From positions 124,001 through 188,000 of the forward strand of contig NW_025931704.1 in NCBI RefSeq assembly GCF_000764305.2: DNA of 64,000 nucleotides. The letters are read 5' to 3'. A program made the position numbers and the translations under genes. The notes beneath the pieces were generated by a model. The model ran no database searches. It saw nothing but the letters and a program-made list of their open reading frames with translations, and was not told the DNA's origin. Positions 11,946 through 24,463 of the stretch are shown piece after piece; position 1 is the stretch's first letter, and each line of letters begins with the position of its first letter. The DNA is from Hyalella azteca (Eukaryota; Arthropoda; Malacostraca; Amphipoda; Hyalellidae).

Positions 11946-14107
11946 TGATTCAAGGTTTTGTGCAAACCTCCAAGTTTTTATGTGTAAGCGAGACACATAA
12001 AATGCTAAACAATATTTGTTGATCAAAAATTTCTTGATCAGTTGAGATTCTTCAATTATTATGTACTTTCCGCATTCAGGATGAACCCATGAATAGATGT
12101 AAGTTCATAGAACTTAACATTTAGAAAAGTAAAGGGATTAAATCCTAAGCACCCTAAATTCCCATTAACAGTATAAGAAGTTCGGCACTTAGTGGGATTA
12201 ACTCAAAGTCTGTGAGTGCGAAGTGCGTGACTGTGGTGGATCAATGCAGGCCCTTGGCTGCTCTGAGTACGAAATAATATGTGTAAATCTGGGACGCAAT
12301 AAGAGGGTTTTTCTCTTAACTCTAATATTGTGCGAGAATTTTATTCAGTACAAATAATGTTGTTGACCTTGATTCAGTTCTTCGATCACAGGTGTATTAT
12401 AGCCGAGTATTGCATTGATGAGTACAGAAATAGAAGGCGATAATGGACATTTTTTCTTTTTTGTACTGTGTTTTATATGTTCTTCAGGTTGTGTAGTTGC
12501 AACTTTTGTACGAGCTAATTCTTTGCGTATACGCATGTGAGGTAGAGGAATGAGGTCAAAAGTATAGTCATTATCAAGAAAATTTACCAATAAATATGTA
12601 ATTCATTTTTTCATCACTAATAAACCAGGCTAATAAAAATTAGCAAACTTTTGAAGATTTTACAACAAATTTTACAACAAATTTAACAACATTCGTTAAA
12701 TCGTTCAAAATAAAAGTTATTCACCTCCAGCTTCCCTGTGAGCTTCTGAGGAATGAAGTGTTTAGAGACATTTTTATATGAATTGAATAAGACAGTTAAT
12801 TTTAGTTTCAAGCAGAACAAATGAAAATATTAACATTTTATATCAGTTAAGTTTAACAATAAAACATTAGGTTAAGCAAAAATAAGAATTATAAATTCGA
12901 ATTAAGGTGTAATCGTTAAAAAATGTGCTTTCTGAAGCTATTAGCACTCAAAGGAACCTACTGGTTCATATCGCTTAAAGAGAGTGCAATGTAGAAGTCA
13001 GGAGGGATTCGAATTCTAAAACAGTTGAGAGTCAGAATATTGGTCAAAATTTGAATTTGTTAACAGGAACTGATGCAATTTTTGCATTTCCTCCAAGTGC
13101 TTTGTATGATGTTACGTTTTATTTTTTTGTTGAAAATATTTTTTGAATGTATGCTCTAAATGAGGCTGTTTTATTCTGCGCACTCTCTGGTAACACAAAA
13201 ATATTATGGATGCTTTGTAAAATAACATATTACGTGTCCAGCAACAAGTTTTGTTGTTATCCATGTGCAGCATAGCATAGCATGTTATTCATGCAATGTT
13301 GCTATTTAAGTTAAATGCAGTAAGAAAAATAATTACGGACGATTATTGTTTTTAAAATGTTAGTTTTTGACCTAAGTATGTTCACCGCTTTTCGTTCAAC
13401 CTGATTTTTCGTCTTTAATTTTCATGTAAAAAATTGAGCCTTCCGACCACCCAACAGTGTAAACGCCATTGTTTTTTTCCTTATTTTTTTGCTGAATTTC
13501 AGCGCCACCATTTCGCTTAACGACTGCTGTTATTTTAACACTTTTGTATTTACACATTAAAGAAAAACCAAAGAAGCCCCAAAAAAATTTCAATAAAAAC
13601 TCGTTCGTGATGCCTCTTGCAAGTTAAAATAAACACTGGAATTGCCACAGAAAATCGCTATTGATGACGTGTCTATCGAGGACGTCAGCGAGGACATTGT
13701 TCCCCAATGTATGGGGAATGAGGGTTAAGTTTCATCTCGGTTATGCAGTTAGTAAAAAGGTTAAAAAGGCATAATATATGAACTTACGTATAGAGTGAAT
13801 CATGCAAGGAATAAAATGAGAACAAGGAAATTTAATTATAATTTTGGACGAATTCAAGGTTAAATTTGCTCCAAATTTGAATGAAGTAGCCTTACGTCTT
13901 GCATGAATAATAATTAACTAATTAACTAAGAAAAATATTGACATTTTTAACACAATTAGCGTTGTTTTCGCTTGACAAGCGATGCGTGACTCGAGCACGC
14001 CGGATCTGAACCCTCCTCCTGGAACCGTCCTCAGGACTCGACCATAATATGTATTGAGGAATGCGCTTCTCGTTAGCATGATAAGTAATTTTTTGTCTTG
14101 GAGCTAA
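11946..14107. other. Intergenic, nothing recognised
   Basis: About 2.1 kb of AT-rich DNA. An 81-codon minus-strand frame (12345-12590) has a lysine-rich middle but no family signature and no obvious splice context, so it is not called. Confidence 0.45.
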
Positions 14108-14422
14108 TCCTGAGTGGTCCTGAGTGGTCCTGTGTAGTCCTGAGTGGCTGATGGAACTGGCGGGTCCTGAGTGGCTGATGGAAATGGCTGGTACTGAGTG
14201 GCTGATGGAAGTGGCTGGTACTGAGTGGCTGATGGAAGTGGCTGGTACTGAGTGGCTGATGAAAGTGGCTGGTACTGAGTGGCTGATGGGAGTGGCTGGT
14301 ACTGAGATGCTGATGGAAGTGGCTGGTAATGAGTGGCTGATGGAAGTGGCTTGTACTGAGTGGCTGATGGGAGTGGCTGGTACTGATTGGCTGATGGAAG
14401 TGGCTGGTACTGAGTGGCTGAA
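14108..14422. repeat. 27-bp minisatellite, about 10 copies
   Basis: The unit is TGAGTGGCTGATGGAAGTGG plus CTGGTAC. It is preceded by short repeats of TCCTGAGTGG. Open frames in several phases reflect the 27-bp period. A T9/G11 homopolymer stretch lies just to the right (about 14551-14573). Confidence 0.95.
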
Positions 14423-14573
14423 GAAGCACCCAGAACGCCAAGATGAAAAAGCACAAAGAATTATTTCTCATACTAATTCTACTGTCTTCCTTTCTTCTTA
14501 GGAAATTATCGTGCCTTATCATTAGCTCAGTCAATCGAACAAGATAATTTAAACATTTTTTTTTGGGGGGGGG

Positions 14574-15584
14574 GGAATTTTTCAACCCGTTGGAATATTC
14601 ATACTAAATACAACAAGCGCTCTTATCTAAATAGGAAAGCTTTGGGAAAGTGGATCCCCTTCCGGCGAACTTCGAGACGAAATTCTACATAAACCTCGCG
14701 CTTTTTATGTTATACCGAACTGAATGAGATACACGGGATTTTTCATAAATAAATGTCTTATCCAGTGCAGAAAATTTTGATGAAATTAATTCCAAACTAT
14801 GCGTCTTGGCATACGTTTAAAATAAACCTTTGCATGAGCGAGTCGACATTTTGCCGGCTGCTTTTTGTACAGAATTCTTTTACCTGCAGCAAGCCAGAAG
14901 GGATATTTGCCAGTAAAAATATTTGTTGGCTGAATTTCCGAGCCTCTAGCATTAAGGGCACGCGTTATTTTTAACGTTTTATGGATCAACTATAAACTTT
15001 ATTAAATCAACTAAACTATCATAACTACGGTTTAGTGATGAAATTATGAACGAATGATATTAGCGAAATTAACAAAATTATGAATAAATTATCTCCACAT
15101 ATAAACTGTGAATTTATTGTGGAATAAGCTTAGATTAATTAGCAAGAAGATAACCAGAAAGAAATATTCTAAATTTAACAATTTACTAACGAGTATCATT
15201 CATTAAAACTGAGGAAAACCATTTTCGAAATAGAATATCATTTGAATTTTTTATTTCGTAAACTTTTGAATTCAAAATAAGAAATTAGACTTCATTGAAC
15301 GATCATTTGTATCACGAAGCATTCTGAACCCGGTGTTCACAATAATAATTCAAACATAATGTTTTCATAGCTCAAAATGCAGCCAAAAATGTTACAACAT
15401 GTTGACAAGAATAAGTTCAACATTAATGCTAACAAATGAAAGATTTTTACATATAGTTACTGAACATTAATCGCTGCATTGCAGCAGCAAAGCTCTCAAT
15501 GGCGAAGCCTTCGCCACAGGGCGCCTTCTGTAAACCGATTAAGAAGACGCTCTTTATAGACTTAATAGAGTTAATTAGAGAAAG
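14574..15584. other. Intergenic, nothing recognised
   Basis: AT-rich sequence with no exon or element end supported. Overlapping 60-70-codon frames near 14750-14990 on both strands carry no motif. Confidence 0.45.
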
Positions 15585-16005
15585 CCAGCTCATTATGAAG
15601 TGTTTAATAACCGGTAATGCGAGGTCAGCTCATTAGGATGTGTTTAATCACCCTTAATGCGAGGCCAGCTCGTTATGATGTGTTTAATCACCCTTAATGC
15701 GAGGCCAGCTCGTTATAATGTGTTTAATCACCCTTAATGCGAGGCCAGCTCGTTATAATGTGTTTAATCATCCTTAATGCGAGGCCAACTCGTTATGATG
15801 TGTTTAATCATCCTTAATGCGAGGCCAGCTCGTTATGATGTGTTTAATCACCTTTAATGCGAGGCCAGCTCGTTATGTTGTGTTTAATCATCCTTAATGC
15901 GAGGCCAGCTCGTTATGGTGGTGTTTAATCACCTTTAATGCGAGGCCAGCTCGTTATGGTGGTGTTTAATCACCTTTAATGCGAGGCCAGCTCATTATGA
16001 CGATG
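15585..16005. repeat. 40-bp minisatellite, about 10.5 copies
   Basis: The unit is CAGCTCGTTATGATGTGTTT followed by AATCACCCTTAATGCGAGGC. The two rightmost copies carry an extra base (41 bp). Confidence 0.95.
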
Positions 16006-18224
16006 TTTATTCACAATGCCCACTTTTTAGGACTGCCTAACTGTACTGTTCTGCAAAATTGTTATGATTATGATCAGTCATTATGACAACTCATAATCCA
16101 AATCATTAGGCTTCTCCCGGGATTATTCTCTTCATGAGCTCCACCAGCTCACAACTTCGGTCGACAATCCTCTTCTGGTTTGCGAGAAAGCAGATTATCT
16201 CGCATCAATCAAGAAGTTCTCAAAGAAAACACCGATCTTAATTTTCCGATATCCGTTTATCATTTCCTATCTCACGTCTAACGTTTTGTGTTGAGTCATT
16301 GCTTCTGCTTATTTATTGTTACTTTGTTATTATAGATTTGATCAAAATCATGGGAATTGAAAATTAATTTTTTCAGAAAGCAGGCTAAAAACCTTCCAAC
16401 TGAATTCTAGAGATTTTGGTGTAAGTTGTAAATAGATGTATACCACTCTAGTGTATCTCTATTGGCGTCCGTCATTTTCAACCTTATATCAGTAATTTTG
16501 AGAATCATGCAAAACTGTCAAATAAAAACGTGTAAAATCGCAGATAGAGTTGAAAAAGTAACAACATAATTACTCCAGTAAAAAGCTATTCAAGTGTAAA
16601 ACCAATACCAAAAACTGCCCACGCCATTGTACAACCAACCAAACTACCGACTTGCCTGTGAAATAACTCACTGAGTTTGAATCAAATGCTAGGAACTGCC
16701 CGCGCCTTGATGCTATCGAATGTCCAACCTCGATGCTAGCGAACGATTGCGTCAAAACTGCGCCGCTTCACATGTTGATGGCTTAGTTGCGTTGCAAGCG
16801 CGGAAGAGTTTAAGAAAGAAACGTTGTGTGATTCTGATAATGTATGATGAGGGATGTCAACGTGACCCCCAATGGCCGTAATTGATTGTAGTTCCCTGAA
16901 TGGAATAGGCATGCAAAAGGTTTGGAGTAGAATAAAGTTTAGATGAATTGAAATACCCGAAACTGCTGCCGTTATCACGGTATATCGTCCTATGCATGAA
17001 AAAGAAACATTTATTTATATTTATAGTCAATCATTCTTGGAAATTCATGTTGACTAGCTTTCTATAATTAATGACAAATTTTTTTAAACTTCACAGGAAG
17101 AAATTTTCAAAAGGATCTTAAATATTGAGAGTAAATTCCGTGGAGTATCTTGAAGACTTGCGCTCATGGCTATTGTGCAGTAGCCCAAATGTGCACCAAG
17201 ACAGAAGGATCAATTTTCTCTCTTGATACACAACCTGCCTTCATTTACACAATCATCTACATTAATAGTTTAAGCTATTCAGCTGCCAGGCAAGACCTAA
17301 TTTTCTCTATTGTTCAAATTCTTCTGACCTTTTCCAAACTTGATCAGCATTAAACTTTCAGCTATCGTTGCAAGCACCTTCAAACTATGAAACCTTCTCC
17401 ATAATTGTATACAAGCATCCTGTCAATAAGGATAGAAACAGCAAGATTGGCAACAGCTAATAATAATGGGTGGGACAAAATATACAGCAGAAGATATTCT
17501 CGCGACACGTTCAACGTCAGATATCGAAATACATATTGTTTTTTATTGCTTACCATAAAAAGTTTTCTTCACTAATATTAAGAATTAAAATAATTCTACT
17601 CTATTTTACTCGATAATAAATATTGTTTAATCGAAACATCGAAACATTTTAATATAATGTCCTTAGGAAATCTTTTATTCGAACATTGAATGTAGAAATT
17701 AAACTTAACATTAATTAATTTCATTAAATAATAAAACTAATTGAACAAGAAGCTTATGAAAAGAATTCCCTCAACTTCCAAGTTTTTGAATTACTACTTT
17801 TGCTCACTAATTTCAACTACCTTTACCTACCCTTAATATTACTAGTCGTTACTATAGTAATATGAAACAACTTCTTATTAAATATAAAGTATAAAGTATA
17901 GATAATAAATTTATGTTACAATTTTTCATCTGTACGTTCCACAAAAATAAATTTCGTGAATTTATTTGTCCATCATGAGCAGCACGATAAATCCGCTTCT
18001 CGAGAGCAGTTCACCGGCAATCCCAAAAATATTCCTGTAGTCCTGCTAAAATTTTTTTTGCCACATTTCTCGCTTAAATCTTAAGCAGAGCTCTCGGGAC
18101 TTCAGGAATGAATTCCCTGGTAAGAATATCCATCGTAAACAGGCGAAAGCTTCAATCACGGCCGAGATTCGTGGCGTTCGCATGCGCACGATTCACGCTA
18201 CATTGTCTAGTAGCTTTTCCGCAA
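16006..18224. other. Intergenic, nothing recognised
   Basis: About 2.2 kb without a supportable gene. The frames at 16570-16978 (minus) and 17150-17353 (plus) are short and show no conserved motif. Confidence 0.45.
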
Positions 18225-18575
18225 TTTTTCCGCATGAAAACGCAATTTCATGCATGAAGGTTCACTTTCGCTATTGTATATTTACTTTCGTACACATAGA
18301 TTTACTTTCACGCCTGTAAGTTCCCATTCGTGCATGTTGATTTGCTTTCACGTATGTAAGTTCCCATTCACGCATCTTGATTTACTTTAACCGTTTAACG
18401 CATGTAAGTTCCCATTCACGTATGTTGGCTTACTTTAACGAGCGTAAGTTCATTTTCGGGTATGAATATTCTCATCTACGCGCATGAATATTCACCTCTG
18501 CCCGTGTAGATTCATCTCCTCTCATGTAGATTCACTTTCACGCATCAAAATTTGTTTTCGCGCATGCACTTTCAT
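18225..18575. repeat. Degenerate 35-40-bp repeat field
   Basis: CACGCATGTAAGTTCCCATT and ATGTTGATTTACTTT alternate about nine times with decay. A further cluster of AACTAGTTACACAATCAC lies near 18655-18715. Confidence 0.75.
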
Positions 18576-20107
18576 AATGAAAATTAGCTGGAAAACCTCA
18601 TCAGGCACATCGTTGTCCGCTTCATCTTCAGTAGTTACAACAGTGGCCGGTGATTACAACTAGTGACACAATCACACAATAACTAGTTACACAATCACAA
18701 TACAACTAGTTACATGTTCCCGTTACCTGCACCACATTATTTATATACAGATCTCACGAGTATTATTTACTTTACGATTTGGGACTACTCGTGCTATTCT
18801 TGCCCTAACAAAACATTAATAATAGTAACGCTTATTCTATTTTCTACATCTCACATTCTGCTAGCTTCTGCTCACATTCCACTCGCGACAACTCGCATTA
18901 CACCTGTGAGATAACTCTCATTCCACCAAAGACAGCCTACACCGGTGATTTCTAACATTCCCCTACCTTTAACTTGCATTATATATTACATCGACAGCTC
19001 ACATTGAACGAGTTTTTATCTGCCGTAAGATAACTTGCTCCCATGACTTGCATTCAGGCAGGTCGCTCTCGCTCACAGCCAAATGGGCTGCAAATTTCCC
19101 CCGTCAAAGAGCAAGTGTATAATTTGATGGAGTCTCCCCTTTCAAAATTAGGCTTAGGAGATGAGCTACAAGGCGCTTTTCATGTCTGAGAATTAACTCG
19201 GTGGATAAATAGAGGCGAAATACCTCGAGGCTGCCTAGCCCGTATTAAATTGAGGCGCACGAATTCAGACAAGAAATACGGCACCTTATTTTAGGGGGGC
19301 TTACCTCCATACAGCGGAGAATTATTTAATCTTGTACGTTGTACAGAGCTCGGGTTACGGGCACAAAAACAACTGATGTGAATTCGTTATGCCAGCTTTT
19401 GTTCGATGTAAGAATGCAGTCGAGGGGAGAAAATAATGTAAAGTTTAATTGGAATCCGCGTGGCATAGTTGAGGGTGAAGTCAACAGTTGGCTACGAAAA
19501 CGTAAGTGCAAGAAATATATAAAAACAATTTTAAAAATAAAGTATTAAATTAACATGAAATGTTACTTTGCCGCGGTCAATTAAACTTAATTAATCATTA
19601 ATCATGTAATCATTTGTATTTTTAGTTTCTCTCCACATTTTTGCATTAATGATCAGGTTATCAAAGCTCTGACGATTCTACGAATGATTTGAAGCTCCGG
19701 CTTTCAAATCATTATTAGCCAATCTTTTGAGCATTCACTTACTTTTATGTACAGCGTTCACAGTTTTTATCAATAAAATCTTTTACAATAACTAGCAGCA
19801 AATTAATTAACTCCCGGAGAACACAAGGTCTTCCAAGGTCAGACAATTTCCAAAGCAATATCCAGTGTATTGTCGGAGCCCCACGCTATATATTGCTGCG
19901 GCAGGCGATTACAGAATGTGAATGCAAATGCATTGCCTGGAACCCTGCCACGAGTCCCAGACAAACGATAACAGTAAATAAAGCTTCACAAAATTCTCAT
20001 CCAAGTCTTCATAAATTCAATTATCGTTTGGCACTAACTCCCCATAGAAGATCAGACTGTATGGAATTGGACTTACAAAGAATAATTAGTACAATTAGTG
20101 GATAATA

Positions 20108-20345
20108 TTGATATATCTACCAATTATTATCGTGTAGCATTTAGTTCAGTGCATGCTATGGCCGATGCATACATTCCTAAATATTCTCAGCATTCACGAT
20201 CTTAAAGACGCACTGGAACTAAAACAATTAATATATCTACCAATAATTATCTTATTTAGTTCGGCGCTTGTTATGGCCGATGCATACATTCCTAAATATT
20301 CTCTGCATTCACGATCTTAAAGACTCACTCGAACTAAAGCAATAT
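20108..20345. repeat. Tandem duplication, 120-bp period
   Basis: Two copies share ATGGCCGATGCATACATTCC and CACGATCTTAAAGAC. The sequence from 18720 to 20107 shows no recognised feature. Confidence 0.9.
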
Positions 20346-21408
20346 TTTACAAACCTATTAAGCTATAGTCATCACACCCGGCGAAAGTCAAAGTACTGCA
20401 CATCTTCGAATTCTTCGAAATGCAGTATTTAAACGTTTTACGTCACACTGGCAACTACTGTAGCTTTAATCAGAGACAAAATTTAGTAAAAAAATTGATT
20501 ATTAAAATCGCAAATTGCTGAAAAAGACGAAGAAATTGAATTAGTATCTTTAAAGTAAGGAACGGCCTTACCAGACTAGTATGCGACTCCTGAAATGAAA
20601 TTTTAGATATTGGCTTTGTAAAAAGAAATTGAGGCGAACAATATTTTTATACTCTAGGGTTAATGCCCTCGCTTGAATTAATTAGTCTGCATTCGGAAGG
20701 CATGAATTAAAATGCTTCAAATAATTCCTCACTGATACGTGAAAACAGTTTTTCTCATCAAAATCTTTTAACTTGAGGTGGGAAAATTTTTTAAACTACT
20801 TCTAGTCACTTGTTCTGAACAAACACAAAATATCTGAACGCGCAAAAATTTGAATTTTCAAATTTTCCTTCCGTCAATTTTTTCTATCCTCATTACAATT
20901 TTTTCAGCCTCATTCAAACACAAATACACGACTTCGGCTTATAGGAGGTGTAAGAAATAACTCAGCAATTTTTTGGGGTAACTTTTTTCTTGCCCTCATT
21001 TCTCCCTAAAGCGGAACCCTCACAATATCGAGCCGCTTGGCCGGGCCGTCATCCGGCCAATTACCGCCGTTCTTTATAGTGTTTCTAGAGCACCCGGCGT
21101 AAGTCAACCTTAGCGGGTAAGAAGTACCTAATTTCTTCTTCTCCATTCCGTGCATGACTTCCCTTCATTAAATCTCATTCTTTTCTGAAGGAGTAAACTT
21201 TCAATAATAGAGTAAAATAAATTAATTTTTTATATTTCATTCATCATGGACGGTATCATGTATTTCTTATTTTGTATAATAAACACATCATGGTATAAAT
21301 ATAAAGAATACATCATTCAGAGCGTTTCTTTATCAAGAATTTAAATTTTCATGAAATAATTCCTGCGCCATGATTAACATGACCTCGATTAAGAAAACGC
21401 TTATATAT
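20346..21408. other. Intergenic, nothing recognised
   Basis: AT-rich DNA up to the left end of the Tc1-like element; no exon or repeat array was seen. Confidence 0.45.
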
Positions 21409-22297
21409 ATGCGGGGTTTGAACAAATGAAGTGAAAACTAACATTTTAACCCCATAATTTTTTGAAATGTTTTATGAAATAAAAACTTGTCATATTTTAA
21501 TCTTTATTGTTTTCTTGTTAAGGTATTATGGCAGCTAATTAATAGTTTATGCTATTACAAATATTTTACAAAATTTTGTGATCATAATCCCATGAAGATG
21601 GCAAACCTCTCTGAATTTCACAGAGGCCAAATTCTTGGTGCTCGTATGACAGATGTTATATGTGTGACAGAAAGTTCCTCAATACTTTACTTTTCAAGAG
21701 GTACTTTACTTTTCAAATACGTCCTTAGCAAAGCACATGGTCTTGCCTAAAGTCAAAGTTGTCTGAGAAGCCGTCGGTCACTAAATCAAATTATTTGGGA
21801 AAATCGAAAAACTACGGCTTTAAAAATTATAGAAAACCTCTAATGACACTTACAGATAGTACAGAACCCAGTTTCCGTAAAAACTGTTCATTGTAAGCTG
21901 CGCAAATCTAGATTCTATGATGCAATTAGAAAAACTCTCAAATGCAAATGCTTCAAAGCGATTATAGAGTGGTTGGTGTAAAAATATCCAGAATTGTTCC
22001 CTCGAGCTGTGAAAAAATGTGATTTTCTCTAACAAATAATCGGTTACCTTATTTACGACCTCTGGTGAGTGTACGTTAAAATTAAGGCCGAAAGAAGGTT
22101 AACTGGGGTTTAACTGAAAAAGAGCGTTCAACTGAAGAATGGGTTAAAATGTCTTTGGAAACAATGCAAATTTTGTTTGAATCAATACCATGCAGAATTG
22201 AGGCCGTAATTAGCGCAAAGTAAGCACCTACACCACAATAAAAGTAAGTGTAATTTGGGGATTTTTAAGATGTTTCTCGTATTTTCCAACCCCTGTA
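21409..22297 (+). pseudogene. Decayed, internally deleted Tc1-like transposon
   Basis: The N-terminal transposase segment at about 21595-21750 reads MANLSEFHRGQILGARMTD, typical of the Tc1 paired-like helix-turn-helix. The C-terminal end survives at about 22125-22220 as EEWVKMSLETMQILFESIP followed by CRIEAVISAK, the usual Tc1 ending. Between them the frame is broken and much of the DDE catalytic core is missing. The right end reads outward as TACAGGGGTTGGAAAATACG (complement of 22278-22297). The left end near 21409 has the related GGGGTTTGAACAAATGAAGT. About 890 bp remains, against roughly 1.3-1.7 kb for intact members. It cannot encode a working transposase. Confidence 0.85.
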
Positions 22298-22979
22298 TAT
22301 ATGAAGCTATAAGTATGAACATGAAGTATGAAACTAAGTATGAACATGAAGATACAAACATTCCAAGCACTAATATTCCTAAGTAGACCAACATAATAAC
22401 ATCAACCACAGAGTCTTTAACTAGTCACGCTGAGTGACTAGCACGTGAAGTAAACCTTTATACTCTTTACCTCGTTGAAGACATGACGAGAAGCTCTTAA
22501 AATTGTAAAAAACTTCTCGATGGATGTTCTTTACTCAGTGTTTCCAAATTTTCCTAGAAAGTTCAAGGGTAAAGTTGAGTAAAACTGCTGAGTCATAACA
22601 TTTTAATACCTGGGGATGTTGGCATAGCGACGACAAACCTCCCGGCTGAGAAGAAAGTGTCGAAGTGGTCATTCGAGTGCAGGAAATTTCGGTAATCTAA
22701 GAACACACAGTAAATGAATGCTACGGCCTAGGTGAAGATTAAAATAAAATTTGTTCATTTCTTTTTAAGAACGAAGCCAACTCATTAAAGACCAAAGGAT
22801 TCCTTGGATTTAGAGCTATAAGTAATATGCCTTTTTGTAAGTTTAGTGAGTCACCGAGAATTCGTGACAGATTATTATGTGAAATGGATTTGATGAGCAT
22901 TTAGCAATTAATTGTTTTTAAATTTGTTTGTTTTACCCATTTTGAAAATAGAACTATAGATGGAATTGAAATGTACTTT

Positions 22980-23003
22980 NCATCTAGATGTGTATAAGAG
23001 ACA
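22980..23003. other. Residual Nextera adapter after a single N
   Basis: After the N at 22980 the sequence reads CATCTAGATGTGTATAAGAG plus ACA, which is part of the mate-pair junction made of two inverted Tn5 mosaic ends. Sequence on the two sides need not be contiguous in the real genome. Confidence 0.95.
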
Positions 23004-23125
23004 AAGCGTAGATAGCGGGATGAGAGCTTCGCTAAGACCAATGAAGCGTAGATAGTGGGATGAGAGCTTCGCTAAGACCAATGAAGCGTTGATAGTGAAG
23101 TAAGAGCTTCGCTATGACAGATGGA
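23004..23125. repeat. 40-bp tandem repeat, three copies
   Basis: The unit is AAGCGTAGATAGTGGGATGA followed by GAGCTTCGCTAAGACCAATG. It begins directly at the adapter remnant, so an unknown part of the array may be missing to the left. Confidence 0.85.
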
Positions 23126-23563
23126 GAATCACAACTGTAACTTTTATGCCCTCTTATCTAACAGAAGGAAAGTTGTAGCCTAACTTGAAGCCTAAGTATT
23201 GAAGAAACGTGAAAGTAACTTCAATATTTAGCTAATACTTCAACAATAAGCCTAGCTATTGAAGTAAGTAGCTTGGAGCCTAAGAAAGTTGAAGTTTATG
23301 TATGAGAAGTACTCGATCAAAAGAGCCGAAAGTGCAATTCACTGATTTTTTCTGCAAGACCAAATCATTTGCGGAGATTATGGCCCATTAAGTCATCGAA
23401 TCCCACTATTAACAATTACAGTTTGAATAGGTAAACTGGAGAGTTACCTTCAATTTTATGAAACTGGTAGTAAAATAGCAAATAGCTGGACAACTTAGCA
23501 ATCAATACTCATGTTTCATCTACTATACAAATTGGTAGCAACATTTTACACTAATCTAAAATT

Positions 23564-23745
23564 CAGAGGTGGGCAGTAGCGCGCTACATGCAGCCGCTAT
23601 ATACTAGCGGCAGCTACATTTTCAGTAGCGGTAGCGGTAACGGCGTTACATTTAAGCAATTGTAGCGGTAGCGCCCGCTACATTTAGAGCATGTATCGGT
23701 AGCGGTAGCGGCCGCTACATTTCAAAGTAGCGCTGCCCAGCTCGG
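23564..23745. mobile_element. hAT-type MITE, 182 bp, with 8-bp target duplication
   Basis: The left end CAGAGGTGGGCAG and the complement of the right end, CCGAGCTGGGCAG, form terminal inverted repeats of the hAT CAGAGGTGGGCA type. Flanking octamers ctaaaatt (23556-23563) and ctaaaaat (23746-23753) match at 7 of 8 positions, as expected for a hAT target-site duplication. The interior is made of GTAGCG repeats and short inverted GTAGCG/CGCTAC blocks with no coding capacity. Confidence 0.88.
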
Positions 23746-23753
23746 CTAAAAAT

Positions 23754-24285
23754 AGATGAAAACTAAGCACGATATTCGCTCGCATTCCCGGTCCATCTTC
23801 TGAGGAAGCTAAGGCGGACGTCTTTGCCGCGGCGTTTGCATTGAAGCTTTAGCGCCCAATTACTCCGCAATATCGAGGCAAAATTGACGCAATTTAAGGA
23901 CAGGAAATTCGTGCTCGCCTCATCAGACTCCCTACTGAAGACGATGAGTGGAGTCAGCGAAGTGTATCATACACTTAATTATTTCTTATGACCTGTTGAT
24001 AAATGGGAACTGTATGACTGGCAGCATGATATTTTGATGACAGGCAGCGTAGTACGTTGATAATTATTGGTTCGATATGTTGATATAAAGCAGCTAATTA
24101 CTATTTTGATAACTGCAAGCTGAACATGTTGAGAACTGGCAACTTTATGCGCAGAAACACACGTGTCAATACGTTCATTGCCGCATACTGAAGGTATTGA
24201 TAACTTACAAGTTAATACGTATGTTTACAATTGGTAGCTTGATATATTGATAATGACATGTCAACCTGCAGCAACATAATCTGTC
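23754..24285. repeat. Weak GTTGATAACTGGCAGC-like repeats
   Basis: Between about 24000 and 24260 a decayed motif (TTGATAA...GGCAGC) recurs. The rest of the stretch shows nothing recognisable. Confidence 0.4.
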
Positions 24286-24463
24286 ATTTTAAGCACATTT
24301 TCTCATTTATGGAAAAAGGCGCTATTGTACTCGTCATGTCCGTCCGTCTGTCTGTCCGTCTGTCTATCTGTCCGTCTGCCAGTCCGTCTGTGACCACGTT
24401 TTCGTCGACGAGAAAGTGCGCTCTCTGTCACTCACTGCGGTGAGCACTGAGTTATATTTTTTT
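24286..24463 (+). repeat. Dispersed hairpin-ended repeat, copy 2
   Basis: It has the same order of parts as copy 1: the start motif near CACATTTTCTCATTTATGG, the CCGTC/CTGTC core, TTTTCGTCGACGAGAAAG, then CACTCACTGCGGTGAG (one change in the palindrome) and the T-rich tail. Confidence 0.85.

Noticed and set aside
12345..12590. 81-codon minus-strand frame
   Set aside because: No similarity I can name and no exon boundaries.
14073..14585. 170-codon and shorter frames across the 27-bp array
   Set aside because: Period divisible by three keeps several frames open at once, which argues against coding.
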